This document shows, piece by piece, positions 42,917 through 51,534 of a stretch of 64,000 nt of DNA. Both the position numbers and the translations under genes were made by a program. Under the pieces are notes generated by a model that saw only the letters and a list, made by a program, of their open reading frames with translations, had not been told where the DNA came from and did not search any database. This stretch comes from Curtobacterium pusillum. GTDB lineage: Bacteria > Actinomycetota > Actinomycetes > Actinomycetales > Microbacteriaceae. The DNA lies in assembly GCF_007673235.1 (NCBI RefSeq), contig NZ_VDZH01000002.1, positions 265,652 through 329,651 on the forward strand, given 5' to 3'. Numbering within the stretch: the stretch's first letter is position 1; each line of letters starts with the position of its first letter.

Positions 42917-43939
42917 CTACGACAGCTTCTTGCTGTCCTCGAGCCAGCCCGCCATCTTCTGCATGTAGTCGGCCTGCGACGCGTAGTCGAGCGCCGGGAA
43001 GGTCCAGCTGTGGACCTGACCCGCCTGCAGGGCGGCGTTGTCCGCGAAGGTCGGCTGCTTCTCGAGGTCCGCGACCTGGTAGCCCTGCTGCGACAGCAGG
43101 ATCACGTCGCCGGTGATCTGGCCGGCGTTCTCCCACGAGTAGATGCCCCAGTAGAAGCCCTTCGGCTTCGGGTTCACGAAGTCGACGCCGAACGAGGAGT
43201 ACATCTCCAGCGACGGCTCGTCGGTCGGCCGGGTGACGTACGCGCCGTCGCCGTCGGCGTACATCGAGACCACCGAGAGGTCCTTGTCCTTGGCGACCTT
43301 CTCGAGCTCGTCGGCCGCGGTGTCGAAGCGCTTCTCGGCCTTGTCGACCGTGGACTCCTTCGCGCCGAGGGACTCCGCCAGGTCGGCGATCTTCTCGATG
43401 ACGTCCTCGCCCTTGCCACCCCACTTCACCTGCACGACGGGCGCGATCGCCTGGATCTGCTTCTCCTGCTCCATGTCCTTGAAGCCGTAGCCGGGCTGCG
43501 TTTCGTCGAGCGTGCCCTTCTCGTCGGTCGGGTAGACCGAGGTCACGACGAGGTCGGGCTTGAGCGCTGCGAGCTGTTCGAGGTCGATGTCGCCGTAGGC
43601 CTCGCCGAGCTGCGTGACGCCATCGGTGTCGAGGCCCTTGAAACGGGCGTCCTTCGCCATCGTGAGCTGGCCGAAGGTGCCGACCGGCTTCAGGCCGTAC
43701 TCGATGAACGAGAGCGCGATGTCGTTGAGCACCACGACGCGCTTCGGGGTGTGGTCGACCTTGACGGTCGCGCCGGTGGCGTCCTTGTACGACCACGCGC
43801 CGTCGGACGCAGCGGTGCTGCCGCTGCCGGCGGAGTCGTTCGAGCTGCTGGTGCTGGAGCAGCCGGCGAGGAGGAGGGCCGAGACGGCCACGGAGGTCAC
43901 GAGGGCGGCACGGAGGGAGCCGCGGCGGGGGATCTTCAC
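42917..43939 (-). CDS. Ferric-siderophore binding lipoprotein
   Basis: A 340-residue substrate-binding lipoprotein of the FepB/FhuD class. The signal peptide ends in lipobox LAGC (C27). Two lobes joined by a long rigid helix are suggested by RVVVLNDIALSFIEYGLKPVG and VTSVYPTDEKGTLDE, then VSMYADGDGAYVTRP. It captures ferric siderophore outside and delivers it to the two permeases. GTG start; an iron box ends two bases upstream. It is the last gene of the minus-strand uptake operon and also has its own box. Confidence 0.92.
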   Translation of the reverse strand: MKIPRRGSLRAALVTSVAVSALLLAGCSSTSSSNDSAGSGSTAASDGAWSYKDATGATVKVDHTPKRVVVLNDIALSFIEYGLKPVGTFGQLTMAKDARFKGLDTDGVTQLGEAYGDIDLEQLAALKPDLVVTSVYPTDEKGTLDETQPGYGFKDMEQEKQIQAIAPVVQVKWGGKGEDVIEKIADLAESLGAKESTVDKAEKRFDTAADELEKVAKDKDLSVVSMYADGDGAYVTRPTDEPSLEMYSSFGVDFVNPKPKGFYWGIYSWENAGQITGDVILLSQQGYQVADLEKQPTFADNAALQAGQVHSWTFPALDYASQADYMQKMAGWLEDSKKLS

Positions 43940-43940
43940 G

Positions 43941-43959
43941 TTAGGAGAGGCTAACCTAA
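43941..43959 (-). promoter_or_regulatory. DtxR/IdeR-type iron box before the binding-protein gene
   Basis: TTAGGAGAGGCTAACCTAA differs from the consensus TTAGGTTAGGCTAACCTAA at two positions. It covers the stop codon region of the ATPase gene (43951-43953) and begins two bases before the binding-protein GTG. This gives the last gene a private iron-regulated promoter, besides read-through from the operon. Confidence 0.82.
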
Positions 43960-44817
43960 GTTGCCTGCGCCCGCCAGTTCGACATCGTGGATGACCTCGT
44001 GCTCGTCGGCCTCCGGCACGATCATCGGTGCGCCGGTCACCGGGTCCGCGACGACCCGGGCGTGCAGTCCGAACGCGCGCTCCAGGAGCTCCGGGGTCAG
44101 GACGTCCGACGGGGTTCCGTCCGCGGCGACCCCGCCGTCGTGCAGGACGACGAGCCGGTCCGAGTAGCGCGCGGCGAGGGACAGGTCGTGCAGGACCATC
44201 ACGACCGTCGAGCCCTGTTCGCGGTTGAGGCGGCGCACGAGCCGGAGGACCTCGAGCTGGTGCGCGAGGTCGAGGTAGGTCGTCGGTTCGTCGAGCAACA
44301 GCGTCTCCGCCTGCTGCGCGACGACCAGGGCGATCCAGGCGCGCTGCCGCTGTCCGCCGGACAGGCTCGCGACGTCACGGTGTGCGACGTCGGTGAGTCC
44401 GGTCGCGGCGATGGCCTGCTCGGCGACGTCGGCGTCGTCCGCCGTCCACGGCTTCGCCCAGGACTGGTGCGGGTTCCGGCCGCGCATCACCAGGTCGAGC
44501 ACACTCGTGCCCGCCGGGGCGACGGGCGACTGCGGCAGGATCGCGAGCTTGCGGGCGACCGCGCGGTTCGGCTCGCTGCGGATCGGGACGCCGTCCAGGT
44601 GGACCTCGCCGGCCTGCGGCTTGAGCACCCGGCCGAACGCCTTGAGCAGCGTGGACTTGCCGCAGCCGTTCGCGCCGAGGAACGTCGTCACGGTGCCGCG
44701 TTCGATCCGGAGGTCCAGGTCGGCGAGCACCGGGTGGCGGTCGTAGCCGACGGACAGGCCGCGGGCTTCGAGGACGGGGGCGTCGTCCGCCGGGACGGTG
44801 TGGACGGTGCGGTTCAT
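43951..44817 (-). CDS. Ferric-siderophore ABC transporter ATPase
   Basis: A 288-residue FepC-like ATPase with Walker A GANGCGKST at 48-56, Q-loop LPQSPVAPAG, signature LSGGQRQRAWIAL and Walker B LLLDEPTTYLDLAHQLEVL, the last being characteristic of iron-siderophore ATPases. It energises the two BtuC-like permeases upstream. The ATG overlaps the permease stop by four bases. Its own 3' end is overlapped by an iron box serving the next gene. Confidence 0.94.
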   Translation of the reverse strand: MNRTVHTVPADDAPVLEARGLSVGYDRHPVLADLDLRIERGTVTTFLGANGCGKSTLLKAFGRVLKPQAGEVHLDGVPIRSEPNRAVARKLAILPQSPVAPAGTSVLDLVMRGRNPHQSWAKPWTADDADVAEQAIAATGLTDVAHRDVASLSGGQRQRAWIALVVAQQAETLLLDEPTTYLDLAHQLEVLRLVRRLNREQGSTVVMVLHDLSLAARYSDRLVVLHDGGVAADGTPSDVLTPELLERAFGLHARVVADPVTGAPMIVPEADEHEVIHDVELAGAGNLG

Positions 44818-45902
44818 CGGGACATCTCCTTGCGGTGACGGACGAGCAGCCAGATCAGGTACGGGGCGCCGACGACGGTCGTGACGATGCCGACGGGCAC
44901 CTGCCACGGGAACGCCGCACGGGCCAGCAGGTCCGCGGCGAGGACGAGCACGGCGCCGAGCGCCCCCGCGAGCAGGAGCGGTGGGCGGTTCGTCCCGGCG
45001 AGCCGGAGCCCGATCTGCGGCACCACGAACGCCACGAACCCGACCGGGCCGGCGGCGGCGACGGCAGCGGCGGTGAGGACGACCGCCAACGCGATCACGA
45101 CGAGCCGGTGGCGCTGGACGGCCAGGCCCACGCCGGTCGCGACCTCGTCCCCGAGCTGCCCGATCCCGAGCGCCGCGCTGGTCGCCAGGGCGAGGGGGAC
45201 CGCGATCGCGGCGACGACGAGCAACGGCCACACCGTGGTCCACGACGTGCTGCTGAGACTGCCGACGAGCCACTGCGACGCGGCCGCGGCTGCGGTGATC
45301 TTCGCCCGGACGAGCAGGTAGCTGGTGACGGCGTCGAGCGTCGCGCTCACGCCGATGCCGACGAGGACGAGCCGGTAGCTCTGCACGCCGCCCCGCCAGC
45401 CGAGGCCGTACACCGCGACGGCGGCGACCAGCGCACCGATGGTCGCCGCGATCGGGATACCCCCGCCGAGGACGATGGCCGACACCGAGTACGTGCCGCC
45501 GCCGAGCACGATCGCGGCCACGGCGCCGACGCTCGCGCCCGAGGTCACGCCGATGATGTCCGGCGTGCCGAGCGGGTTGCGCGTGAAGGTCTGCGTCAGC
45601 GCTCCGGCCACCCCGAGGGTCAGGCCGACGAGGGCGCCGGTGAGCACGCGCGGCAGGCGGAGGTTCTCGACGATGAAGGCGTCGGGGCCGGTCTCGAGCC
45701 CGAGCAGCGACCGCACGACCGTCACGGGGGTGATCCACGTCGAGCCGATCGCGACGCCGAGGACGACGAGCAGCAGGGCGGTGGCGAGTGCGGCGACCGT
45801 GTACCAGAAGACGCGGGGACGCCAGGCGAGGCCGACGGGGCCGACGACGACGCCGCGGCGGCCGGGGGCGGCGGGGACCGTCTCGGTCGGGGCCGCGCTC
45901 AC
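44814..45902 (-). CDS. Ferric-siderophore ABC permease, second subunit
   Basis: A 362-residue FecCD/BtuC-family permease with about nine to ten membrane helices and the family landmarks LRLPRVLTGALVGLTLGVAGALTQTFTRNPLGTPDIIGVTSGASVGAV and GFVAFVVPQIGLRLAGTNRP. It forms half of the import channel. The GTG overlaps the first permease's stop by four bases. The ATPase gene follows with the same overlap. Confidence 0.93.
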   Translation of the reverse strand: MSAAPTETVPAAPGRRGVVVGPVGLAWRPRVFWYTVAALATALLLVVLGVAIGSTWITPVTVVRSLLGLETGPDAFIVENLRLPRVLTGALVGLTLGVAGALTQTFTRNPLGTPDIIGVTSGASVGAVAAIVLGGGTYSVSAIVLGGGIPIAATIGALVAAVAVYGLGWRGGVQSYRLVLVGIGVSATLDAVTSYLLVRAKITAAAAASQWLVGSLSSTSWTTVWPLLVVAAIAVPLALATSAALGIGQLGDEVATGVGLAVQRHRLVVIALAVVLTAAAVAAAGPVGFVAFVVPQIGLRLAGTNRPPLLLAGALGAVLVLAADLLARAAFPWQVPVGIVTTVVGAPYLIWLLVRHRKEMSR

Positions 45903-46987
45903 AGGGACACCAACGATCGGCGACGGGCGACCGCGACGAACACCGGACCGCCGATGACGGCCAGGACGATGCCGACCTCGACCTCGGCGAACCCGCCGAC
46001 GAGCCGGCCCACCACGTCGGCGAGCAGCACGAGCGACGCCCCGACGAGTGCGGACACGGGCAGGGTCCAGCGGTGGCCCGTGCCGACGAGGGCGCGGGCG
46101 ACGTGCGGGACGGTCAGCCCGACGAAGCCGATCGGCCCCGCGGCCGCGGTCGCCCCGGCGGCGAGGAGCGTGATCCCGCCGAGGCCGACGAGCCGCGCGA
46201 CGACGATGTTCTCGCCGAGGCCCTTGGCCAGGTCGGTGCCGAGGCCGAGCGCGTCGAGCGCCCGAACGTTCAGCACGGCGAGCACGAGCCCGGCGACGAG
46301 GAACGGCCACACGGCCCCGAGCACGTCGAGCTGACGGGCCGCGAGCGACCCGACCACCCAGAGCCGGTAGGCGTCGAGCGAGTCCTGGTCGGTGAGCACG
46401 ATGAAGGAGGTCAGTGCGCCGAGCAGCGCCGACACCGCGGCTCCGGCGAGGGCCAGCGGGACCGGGCTCGCCGTCCCGCTGCCGGCGATCGTCACGGAGA
46501 ACACGACGACGCTCGCGACGACTGCGCCGGCGAGGGCGAACCAGACGGTCGCGCCGGTGCTCGTCACGCCGAAGACGTACACGCCGATGACGACCGCGAG
46601 CCCCGCACCCGACGAGACACCGAACAGACCGGGGTCGGCGAGCGGGTTCCGGGTGTGGCCCTGCATGAGGAGTCCGGCGACGCCGAGGGCTGCACCGACG
46701 GCGGCGCCGATGAACGTGCGGGGGATCCGTGAGCCCCAGACGATCGCCTCGTCGGTGCTGCTGCCGCTCCGGGTGAGGCCGTCGAGGACCCGGTCGACAC
46801 CGATCCGGTTGCTGCCGAGCAACATGCTCGCGACCGCCACCGCGGCGAGCACGACGAGCAGGCCGACGATCACCAGGACACGACGATGGACGGCGGCGCG
46901 GTGCACGCCGAGGGCATCCGTCGGGTCGACGGCGCGGGCGTCCGGAGCGGAAGCCAGGGCAGGGGTGGGGGCTGGCACGGAGATCAT
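45899..46987 (-). CDS. Ferric-siderophore ABC permease, first subunit
   Basis: A 362-residue FecCD/BtuC-family permease paired with the next gene, showing RIPRTFIGAAVGAALGVAGLLMQGHTRNPLADPGLFGVSSGAGLAVV and GFVGLTVPHVARALVGTGHRW. About nine membrane helices; the N-terminal 45 residues are a polar Ala/Pro-rich extension. First gene of the four-gene uptake operon. Its ATG is only 19 bases from the divergent siderophore reductase ATG, and the whole gap is one iron box. If that ATG is right, translation must be leaderless or nearly so; a GTG further in (before HRAAVHRR) is the alternative. Confidence 0.92.
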   Translation of the reverse strand: MISVPAPTPALASAPDARAVDPTDALGVHRAAVHRRVLVIVGLLVVLAAVAVASMLLGSNRIGVDRVLDGLTRSGSSTDEAIVWGSRIPRTFIGAAVGAALGVAGLLMQGHTRNPLADPGLFGVSSGAGLAVVIGVYVFGVTSTGATVWFALAGAVVASVVVFSVTIAGSGTASPVPLALAGAAVSALLGALTSFIVLTDQDSLDAYRLWVVGSLAARQLDVLGAVWPFLVAGLVLAVLNVRALDALGLGTDLAKGLGENIVVARLVGLGGITLLAAGATAAAGPIGFVGLTVPHVARALVGTGHRWTLPVSALVGASLVLLADVVGRLVGGFAEVEVGIVLAVIGGPVFVAVARRRSLVSL

Positions 46988-46988
46988 C

Positions 46989-47007
46989 TTAGGTTAGCCT
47001 TGCCTCA
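46989..47007. promoter_or_regulatory. DtxR/IdeR-type iron box filling a divergent gap
   Basis: TTAGGTTAGCCTTGCCTCA follows the iron-box consensus and runs from one base outside the permease start codon to the first base of the siderophore reductase ATG. TAGCCT (46995-47000) is six bases before the plus-strand ATG, a leaderless -10; GCTAAC serves the other strand. One bound repressor would block both genes. Confidence 0.85.
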
Positions 47008-47834
47008 TGGCGAAGACCCCGCGGCTCCTGCCCGAGAACCCCCGGCTCTTCCGTGCTCGTGTCGTCCGGAGCGAGCGCACGACGCCGTCGATGCAGCGCG
47101 TCACGGTGACCGGGGACGACCTGGCCGAGTTCGGCTACCTCGGCTTCGACCACTGGTTCCGGCTGTTCGTCCAGCGCCCCGACCAGGACGCGTTCCGGAT
47201 GCCGGACCTCGACGGCAAGAAGTGGTGGCCGACCTTCCTCGCGATCCCCGAGGACGTCCGTCCGCACTGCGCGAACTACACCGTCGCCGAGTTCCGCGCC
47301 GAGTCGCGCGAGATGGACATCGACTTCGTCGTGCACACCGGAGCCGACGGCGAACCCGAGGGCCGCGCCGCGATCTGGGCCTGCGCCGCCCGTCCCGGCG
47401 ACGAGCTGGCGATGCTCGACCAGGGCTGCATCTTCGACGTCCCCGAGGGCACGAGCGAGGTCGTCATCGCGGCCGAGGAGACGGGCCTGCCCGGCGTCGT
47501 CGGCATCGCGGCATCGCTACCCCGTGACACCGTCGGCCGCATCATCCAGGAGGTCCCCACCGCTGGGGACGTCCGTGAACTCGATGCCCCGGCCGGGGTC
47601 AGCGTGACGTGGATCGTCCGCTCGGAGACCGAGCACACCGTGCCCGGTCGGGCGGCGCTCGCCGAACTGCAGCGGCACGTGCCGGCGGACGAGCACGGGT
47701 ACGCGTTCGTCGTGGGGGAGTCGACGCTCGCCACCGAGGGACGCCGCCACCTGCACCGCGCCGGCCTGCCGAAGTCCCGCATCACGTTCTCCGGGTTCTG
47801 GAAGCACGAGGCGCGCGAGTCCGTCTCCGCCTGA
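47007..47834 (+). CDS. NAD(P)H-dependent ferric-siderophore reductase
   Basis: A 275-residue siderophore-interacting protein (ViuB/SIP family), a cytosolic FAD enzyme that reduces ferric siderophores to release iron. Landmarks are MQRVTVTGDDLAEF at the start, the flavin-binding NYTVAEFR, a WACAARPGDEL stretch, AAEETGLPGVVGIAASLP and the late SGFWKHE. It is divergent from the permease operon across a shared iron box, so uptake and iron release are repressed together. The ATG begins at the last base of that box. Confidence 0.92.
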   Translation: MAKTPRLLPENPRLFRARVVRSERTTPSMQRVTVTGDDLAEFGYLGFDHWFRLFVQRPDQDAFRMPDLDGKKWWPTFLAIPEDVRPHCANYTVAEFRAESREMDIDFVVHTGADGEPEGRAAIWACAARPGDELAMLDQGCIFDVPEGTSEVVIAAEETGLPGVVGIAASLPRDTVGRIIQEVPTAGDVRELDAPAGVSVTWIVRSETEHTVPGRAALAELQRHVPADEHGYAFVVGESTLATEGRRHLHRAGLPKSRITFSGFWKHEARESVSA

Positions 47835-47877
47835 CGTTCCGCGGGTGCTCCGCGTGACGTTCCGCGCATAGGAAGAC

Positions 47878-47924
47878 GAATCGCTCGTAGGAGGCGGGAA
47901 CTTCCTGCCTCCTACGAGCGATTC
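47878..47924. repeat. 18-bp-arm hairpin with paired loop
   Basis: GAATCGCTCGTAGGAGGC (47878-47895) pairs perfectly with 47907-47924. The 11-nt loop can add GGAA/TTCC. It is followed by CGCTCA and preceded by GTTCCGCGCATAGG. A close relative with one mismatch lies at 60300. It sits between the convergent reductase and sugar permease genes, together with a copy of the main palindrome at 47974. Confidence 0.75.
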
Positions 47925-47973
47925 CGCTCACCATGCGCGGATCGGCACGCCCGGTCAGTGGCGTGCGCACAGA

Positions 47974-48017
47974 CGGACTGGAGGCGCGGTGCCAGCTGGC
48001 ACCGCGCCTCCAGTCCG
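47974..48017. repeat. 44-bp perfect palindrome
   Basis: CGGACTGGAGGCGCGGTGCC.. and its exact complement meet at 47995/47996 with no spacer. The sequence is identical to the core of the copy at 19615. It ends 13 nt before the stop codon of the sugar permease gene on the minus strand. Confidence 0.9.
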
Positions 48018-48030
48018 ATGTGGGGTCGCG

Positions 48031-48954
48031 TCAGCCCTTGAGACCGGACCCGGTCACACCCTCCACGATCTGCCGCTGGAAGATCAGGTAGAGGATGATC
48101 AGCGGCAACGCCGCCAGGATCGCCCCGGCCTGGATGTCCGCGTAGCGCTGACCGAAGCTGCCCTGGACCGTGGCGAGCCCGACCGGGATCGTCATGAGGT
48201 CCGGGTTGGACAGCACGAACAACGGCAGCAGCAGGTTGTTCCACACCCCGACGAAGGTCAGGATGGCCACCGCTGCGATGACCGGACGCGACAGCGGCAG
48301 GATCACCGACCAGTAGATCTTCCACATGCCGGCACCGTCGATGCGGGCGGCCTCCTCGAGCTCCCGAGGAATCCCGTCGAAGAACTGCTTGAAGATGAAC
48401 ACCGCGATGACGGCAGGGACCTGCGGGAAGATGACCGACCAGTAGGTGTTGAGCAGCCCGACCGAGTTGAGCTCCTGGAAGATCGGGATGATCAGGACCT
48501 GTGTCGGGATCATGATGCCCAGGATGATGAGCAGGAACGCGACGTTCCGCCCTCGGAAGGCGAGCCGGGACAGCGCGAACGCCGCCATCGACGCGAACAG
48601 CACCGTCAGGGCGGTCGTCACGAGGCTCGTGATGCCGCTCGCCAGGTACCAGTTCCAGATGTCGCCGGCCTGGAACAGCGCCGCGTAGGAGTGCAGCGTC
48701 GGGTTCCAGTTCGACAGGATCGAGTTGGCGCCGAGGGCCGCGACGCCGTTGTCGGACAGGGACGTCTTCAGCGCGAACAGGCTCGGGATGAGCCAGATGA
48801 CCGCGAAGACGCCGAGGATGATGCCGGCGACGAGGTTGAAGCCCCTGCCTGAGACGCCGATCTTCGCGGCGTTCGCCGGTGCCGCGGCGGAGACCCCGGT
48901 GCGGAGTTTCGGGCGGTCGGTCGTGATGCTCTCGGTGGTGGTCACGTCAGGCAC
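48031..48954 (-). CDS. Sugar ABC transporter permease (MalG-like)
   Basis: A 307-residue carbohydrate-uptake-1 permease with six membrane helices, including the EAA loop that docks the ATPase: RELEEAARIDGAGMWKIYWSVILPLSRP. It pairs with the upstream permease. No ATPase is encoded here, as usual for this class, which shares a general MsiK-type ATPase elsewhere. GTG start, overlapping the upstream gene by eight bases. Last gene of the binding protein-permease-permease unit; a palindromic terminator follows. Confidence 0.92.
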   Translation of the reverse strand: MPDVTTTESITTDRPKLRTGVSAAAPANAAKIGVSGRGFNLVAGIILGVFAVIWLIPSLFALKTSLSDNGVAALGANSILSNWNPTLHSYAALFQAGDIWNWYLASGITSLVTTALTVLFASMAAFALSRLAFRGRNVAFLLIILGIMIPTQVLIIPIFQELNSVGLLNTYWSVIFPQVPAVIAVFIFKQFFDGIPRELEEAARIDGAGMWKIYWSVILPLSRPVIAAVAILTFVGVWNNLLLPLFVLSNPDLMTIPVGLATVQGSFGQRYADIQAGAILAALPLIILYLIFQRQIVEGVTGSGLKG

Positions 48955-49918
48955 CCATCTCTCGCTTGGCGGCAGCGCGCTCGACGATCTGCCGGATGAT
49001 CGCGATCGCGACGATCACGATGAACAGGAGCACCGATGCGGCCGATGCTGCGCCGAGTCGGTTGTCGGTGAAGCCGACGCCGGTGATGAGCTGCAGCGAG
49101 ACCTGGGTCGAGATGCCCGGCCCGCCGTTCGTCATCAGGTACACCTGGTCGAAGATCTTCAGGCTCGCGATGATCTGCAGCAGGATGACGAGCGTCGTGG
49201 TGCGGCCGAGGAGCGGCAGCGTGATCGACTTGATCTGCTGCCAGTTCGAGGCGCCGTCGACGGCCGCGGCTTCGTACAGTTCGCGCGGGATCTCCTGGAG
49301 GCCGGCGAGGTAGAGCACGAAGTTGAAGCCGAGGGTCCACCACACCGTGGCGATCGCGACACCGATCATCGCGGTGTTCGGGCTCGCCAGGACGCCGGCG
49401 CCGGGGGTCAGGCCGATCGCCGACTGGATCGACGCGAACAGACCTGTCGCGGGCGTGAAGATGAACACCCAGATCAGCGAGATCGTCGCCGACGGCAGGA
49501 TGAACGGCAGGAAGAACGCCAGGCGGAAGAACCACTGGCCGCGGTTCATCCGGTTCGTCAGCACGGCGAAGAGGAACGCCAGGATGACGAGCGGCGGCGT
49601 CGTGTACAGCGTGAACTGCAGGGTGTGCCAGAGCGATGACCAGAAGTCGTCGCGACTGAGCATCTCCGCGTAGTTCGCGAACCCGGCGAAGCTGCCGAGT
49701 CCGGTGCGGACGGTCGAGGTGTTGAAGAAGCTCGACACGATCATCCACACCGTGGGGCCGAGCAGGAAGGCCAGGTAGAACAGGCCGAAGGGGGCGAGGA
49801 ACAGCCACCCCGAGCGGCCCTGGCCGCGCGTGAGGCTGGTCCGGTAGGAGCCGGCCCGGCGATCACGCGGCGCCGTGGCCGCGTCGGTGGGCCGGTCGAG
49901 GACAGGTGCTGTGGTCAC
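48947..49918 (-). CDS. Sugar ABC transporter permease (MalF-like)
   Basis: A 323-residue permease with six membrane helices and the EAA loop RELYEAAAVDGASNWQQIKSITLPLL. The N-terminal 35 residues are polar and basic. It forms the import channel with the MalG-like partner for the sugar bound by the upstream lipoprotein. The GTG at 49918 follows the binding-protein stop by 23 nt. Confidence 0.92.
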   Translation of the reverse strand: MTTAPVLDRPTDAATAPRDRRAGSYRTSLTRGQGRSGWLFLAPFGLFYLAFLLGPTVWMIVSSFFNTSTVRTGLGSFAGFANYAEMLSRDDFWSSLWHTLQFTLYTTPPLVILAFLFAVLTNRMNRGQWFFRLAFFLPFILPSATISLIWVFIFTPATGLFASIQSAIGLTPGAGVLASPNTAMIGVAIATVWWTLGFNFVLYLAGLQEIPRELYEAAAVDGASNWQQIKSITLPLLGRTTTLVILLQIIASLKIFDQVYLMTNGGPGISTQVSLQLITGVGFTDNRLGAASAASVLLFIVIVAIAIIRQIVERAAAKREMGA

Positions 49919-49941
49919 GTCGTCGTGCCTTTCGCGCGGGC

Positions 49942-51309
49942 TTACAGCGGGCTCGGGGTGTTGAGGTAGGTGGACAGCTGCGACTTGATCGCGGACATGG
50001 CCTGCGCCGGGGAGCTGCTGCCCTGCTGGACGAGGGCGAGCTGCGCGCCGACCGTGTTCTCGAAGGTCGACCCCGATCCGCCGTACCAGGCCGGGTCGTC
50101 GAACACGGCGCTCTCGGCGGCCGAGGCGTAGTTCGACTGCGGCGTGAGCTTCTTGTACGCGGTGCTGTCGTAGGTCGGCATGTAGGCCGGGACGTGTCCG
50201 CCCTGCGCCCACGTGAGGCTCTGCTCGAGCATCTGCTTGATGAAGAGCATGTGCGCCTTGCGCTGCTCGGGCGTGCGGTCCTTCCTCGGGAGGATGAACG
50301 TGTGCGAGTCGGCCTGCGTCGCCGGCTTGTCGAAGAGCTGCGGGATCGGCGCCATGCCGAACTTCAGGCCCTTGATCGACTGCGCCGTGCTGATCTCCCA
50401 CTCGCCCTGCATGAAGAAGCCCGCCTTGCCGGTGAACATCAGCGTCTGCGCGGTGGCGTAGTCGAGACCCTTGTTGAGCCAGCCGTTCTTGACCCACTTC
50501 TGGGTCATGTCGGTGACCTTCGTGTACGCGTCCTCGTTCACCGTGAGCTTCGAGCCGCCGTCGCTGATGAACGGCGTCGCGCCGTCGATCTGGTTGTACA
50601 TCGTCCAGAAGAACCGCCACGGCGTCGCGATCTCGCTGACGTTGGCGACGTTGAGGGCCGTGCCGCCGGTGACCTTCGCGACCGCAGCGAGTGCGCTCTC
50701 GAAGGCGTCGATGCCGGTCAGGTCCTTGAGCTTGCCGTCGCTGTCGATGAGGCCGGCCTTCTGACAGACATCAACGTTGTAGAAGAGGACGAAGGGGTGG
50801 GTGTCGAGCGGGATGCAGATGTTCTTGCCGTCGGTCTTCTGCGCCGTCCAGGCCTTCTGGTTGAAGTCGCTTGCACTCAGGCCGACGCTCGCGAGGTCGT
50901 CGGACGTGATGGGGTCGAGCAGGTCGCCGTCCCAGAGCGGCTTCGCACGGGTGAGGTGGGCGATTGCGACGTCCGGCGGCTTGTTCCCGACGGTGGCCAG
51001 TGTGACCTTGGAGTAGTACGGGTTGCCCCACGCGAACGTGGTCGCCTGCAACGAGGACGAGCCTCCGTGCTGCTTGGCGTAGCCGGCCTCCATCTCCTGC
51101 ATGCGAAGGCCGTCACCGCCGCCGAAGAGGTTCCAGAAGACGAGGGTCTCCGGGTTGAGCGGCGCTCCGGCGATGCCGGCGGCGAGGGGACTGGAGCAGG
51201 CGGCGAGCGGCAGGACCGTCGCGGCGGCTGCGCCCGCGGCGAGGAGGCTCCGCCGTGTGAAGGCGCCGCCTCGTGGGTGCGGGGTGGGTACGGGGATTCG
51301 GTTCGGCAT
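49942..51309 (-). CDS. Sugar-binding lipoprotein, Tat-type signal
   Basis: A 455-residue family 1 extracellular solute-binding protein. The N-terminus has twin arginines (F17-T-R19-R20-S-L-L) and the lipobox LAAC with C38, so export by Tat and lipid anchoring are likely. The mature part shows the usual two-lobe pattern (ETLVFWNLFGGGDG, later GKAGFFMQGEWEIS). The ligand is probably an arabinose-containing oligosaccharide, inferred from the divergent GH51 arabinofuranosidase that shares the same operator. The ATG has GGAG 8 nt upstream. Confidence 0.92.
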   Translation of the reverse strand: MPNRIPVPTPHPRGGAFTRRSLLAAGAAAATVLPLAACSSPLAAGIAGAPLNPETLVFWNLFGGGDGLRMQEMEAGYAKQHGGSSSLQATTFAWGNPYYSKVTLATVGNKPPDVAIAHLTRAKPLWDGDLLDPITSDDLASVGLSASDFNQKAWTAQKTDGKNICIPLDTHPFVLFYNVDVCQKAGLIDSDGKLKDLTGIDAFESALAAVAKVTGGTALNVANVSEIATPWRFFWTMYNQIDGATPFISDGGSKLTVNEDAYTKVTDMTQKWVKNGWLNKGLDYATAQTLMFTGKAGFFMQGEWEISTAQSIKGLKFGMAPIPQLFDKPATQADSHTFILPRKDRTPEQRKAHMLFIKQMLEQSLTWAQGGHVPAYMPTYDSTAYKKLTPQSNYASAAESAVFDDPAWYGGSGSTFENTVGAQLALVQQGSSSPAQAMSAIKSQLSTYLNTPSPL

Positions 51310-51357
51310 GGCATCACTCCATCGGGACGGGCCGAGTCGGAGCAGGGTCGGTGCTCC

Positions 51358-51373
51358 GTGAGCGCTCACATTA
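51358..51373 (-). promoter_or_regulatory. LacI-type operator at the importer promoter
   Basis: GTGAGCGCTCAC (51358-51369) is a perfect 12-bp palindrome. On the minus strand TAATGT (51368-51373) is a likely -10, so the operator overlaps the end of the -10 and the start site of the binding-protein operon. An identical site lies at 51484. Confidence 0.75.
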
Positions 51374-51468
51374 GCGCGCGTCCCGGCGTGCCGCCACCCC
51401 TTCCTCTCGGCTGACGGCTGATCCGTGATGTTGGCGGGTGCCCCCTTTCGTGTTGCGCGGAAAGCCGC

Positions 51469-51495
51469 TAGCGTTTCGGGAACGTGAGCGCTCAC
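51469..51495 (+). promoter_or_regulatory. LacI-type operator at the GH51 promoter
   Basis: TAGCGT (51469-51474) is a plausible -10 and the perfect palindrome GTGAGCGCTCAC (51484-51495) lies just past the predicted start site, a blocking position. The site equals the one at 51358, so one repressor should control importer and glycosidase together. Confidence 0.75.
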
Positions 51496-51534
51496 TTTGC
51501 CGAGCGCAGGCAGCCCGACGATCGAAGGAGATCC

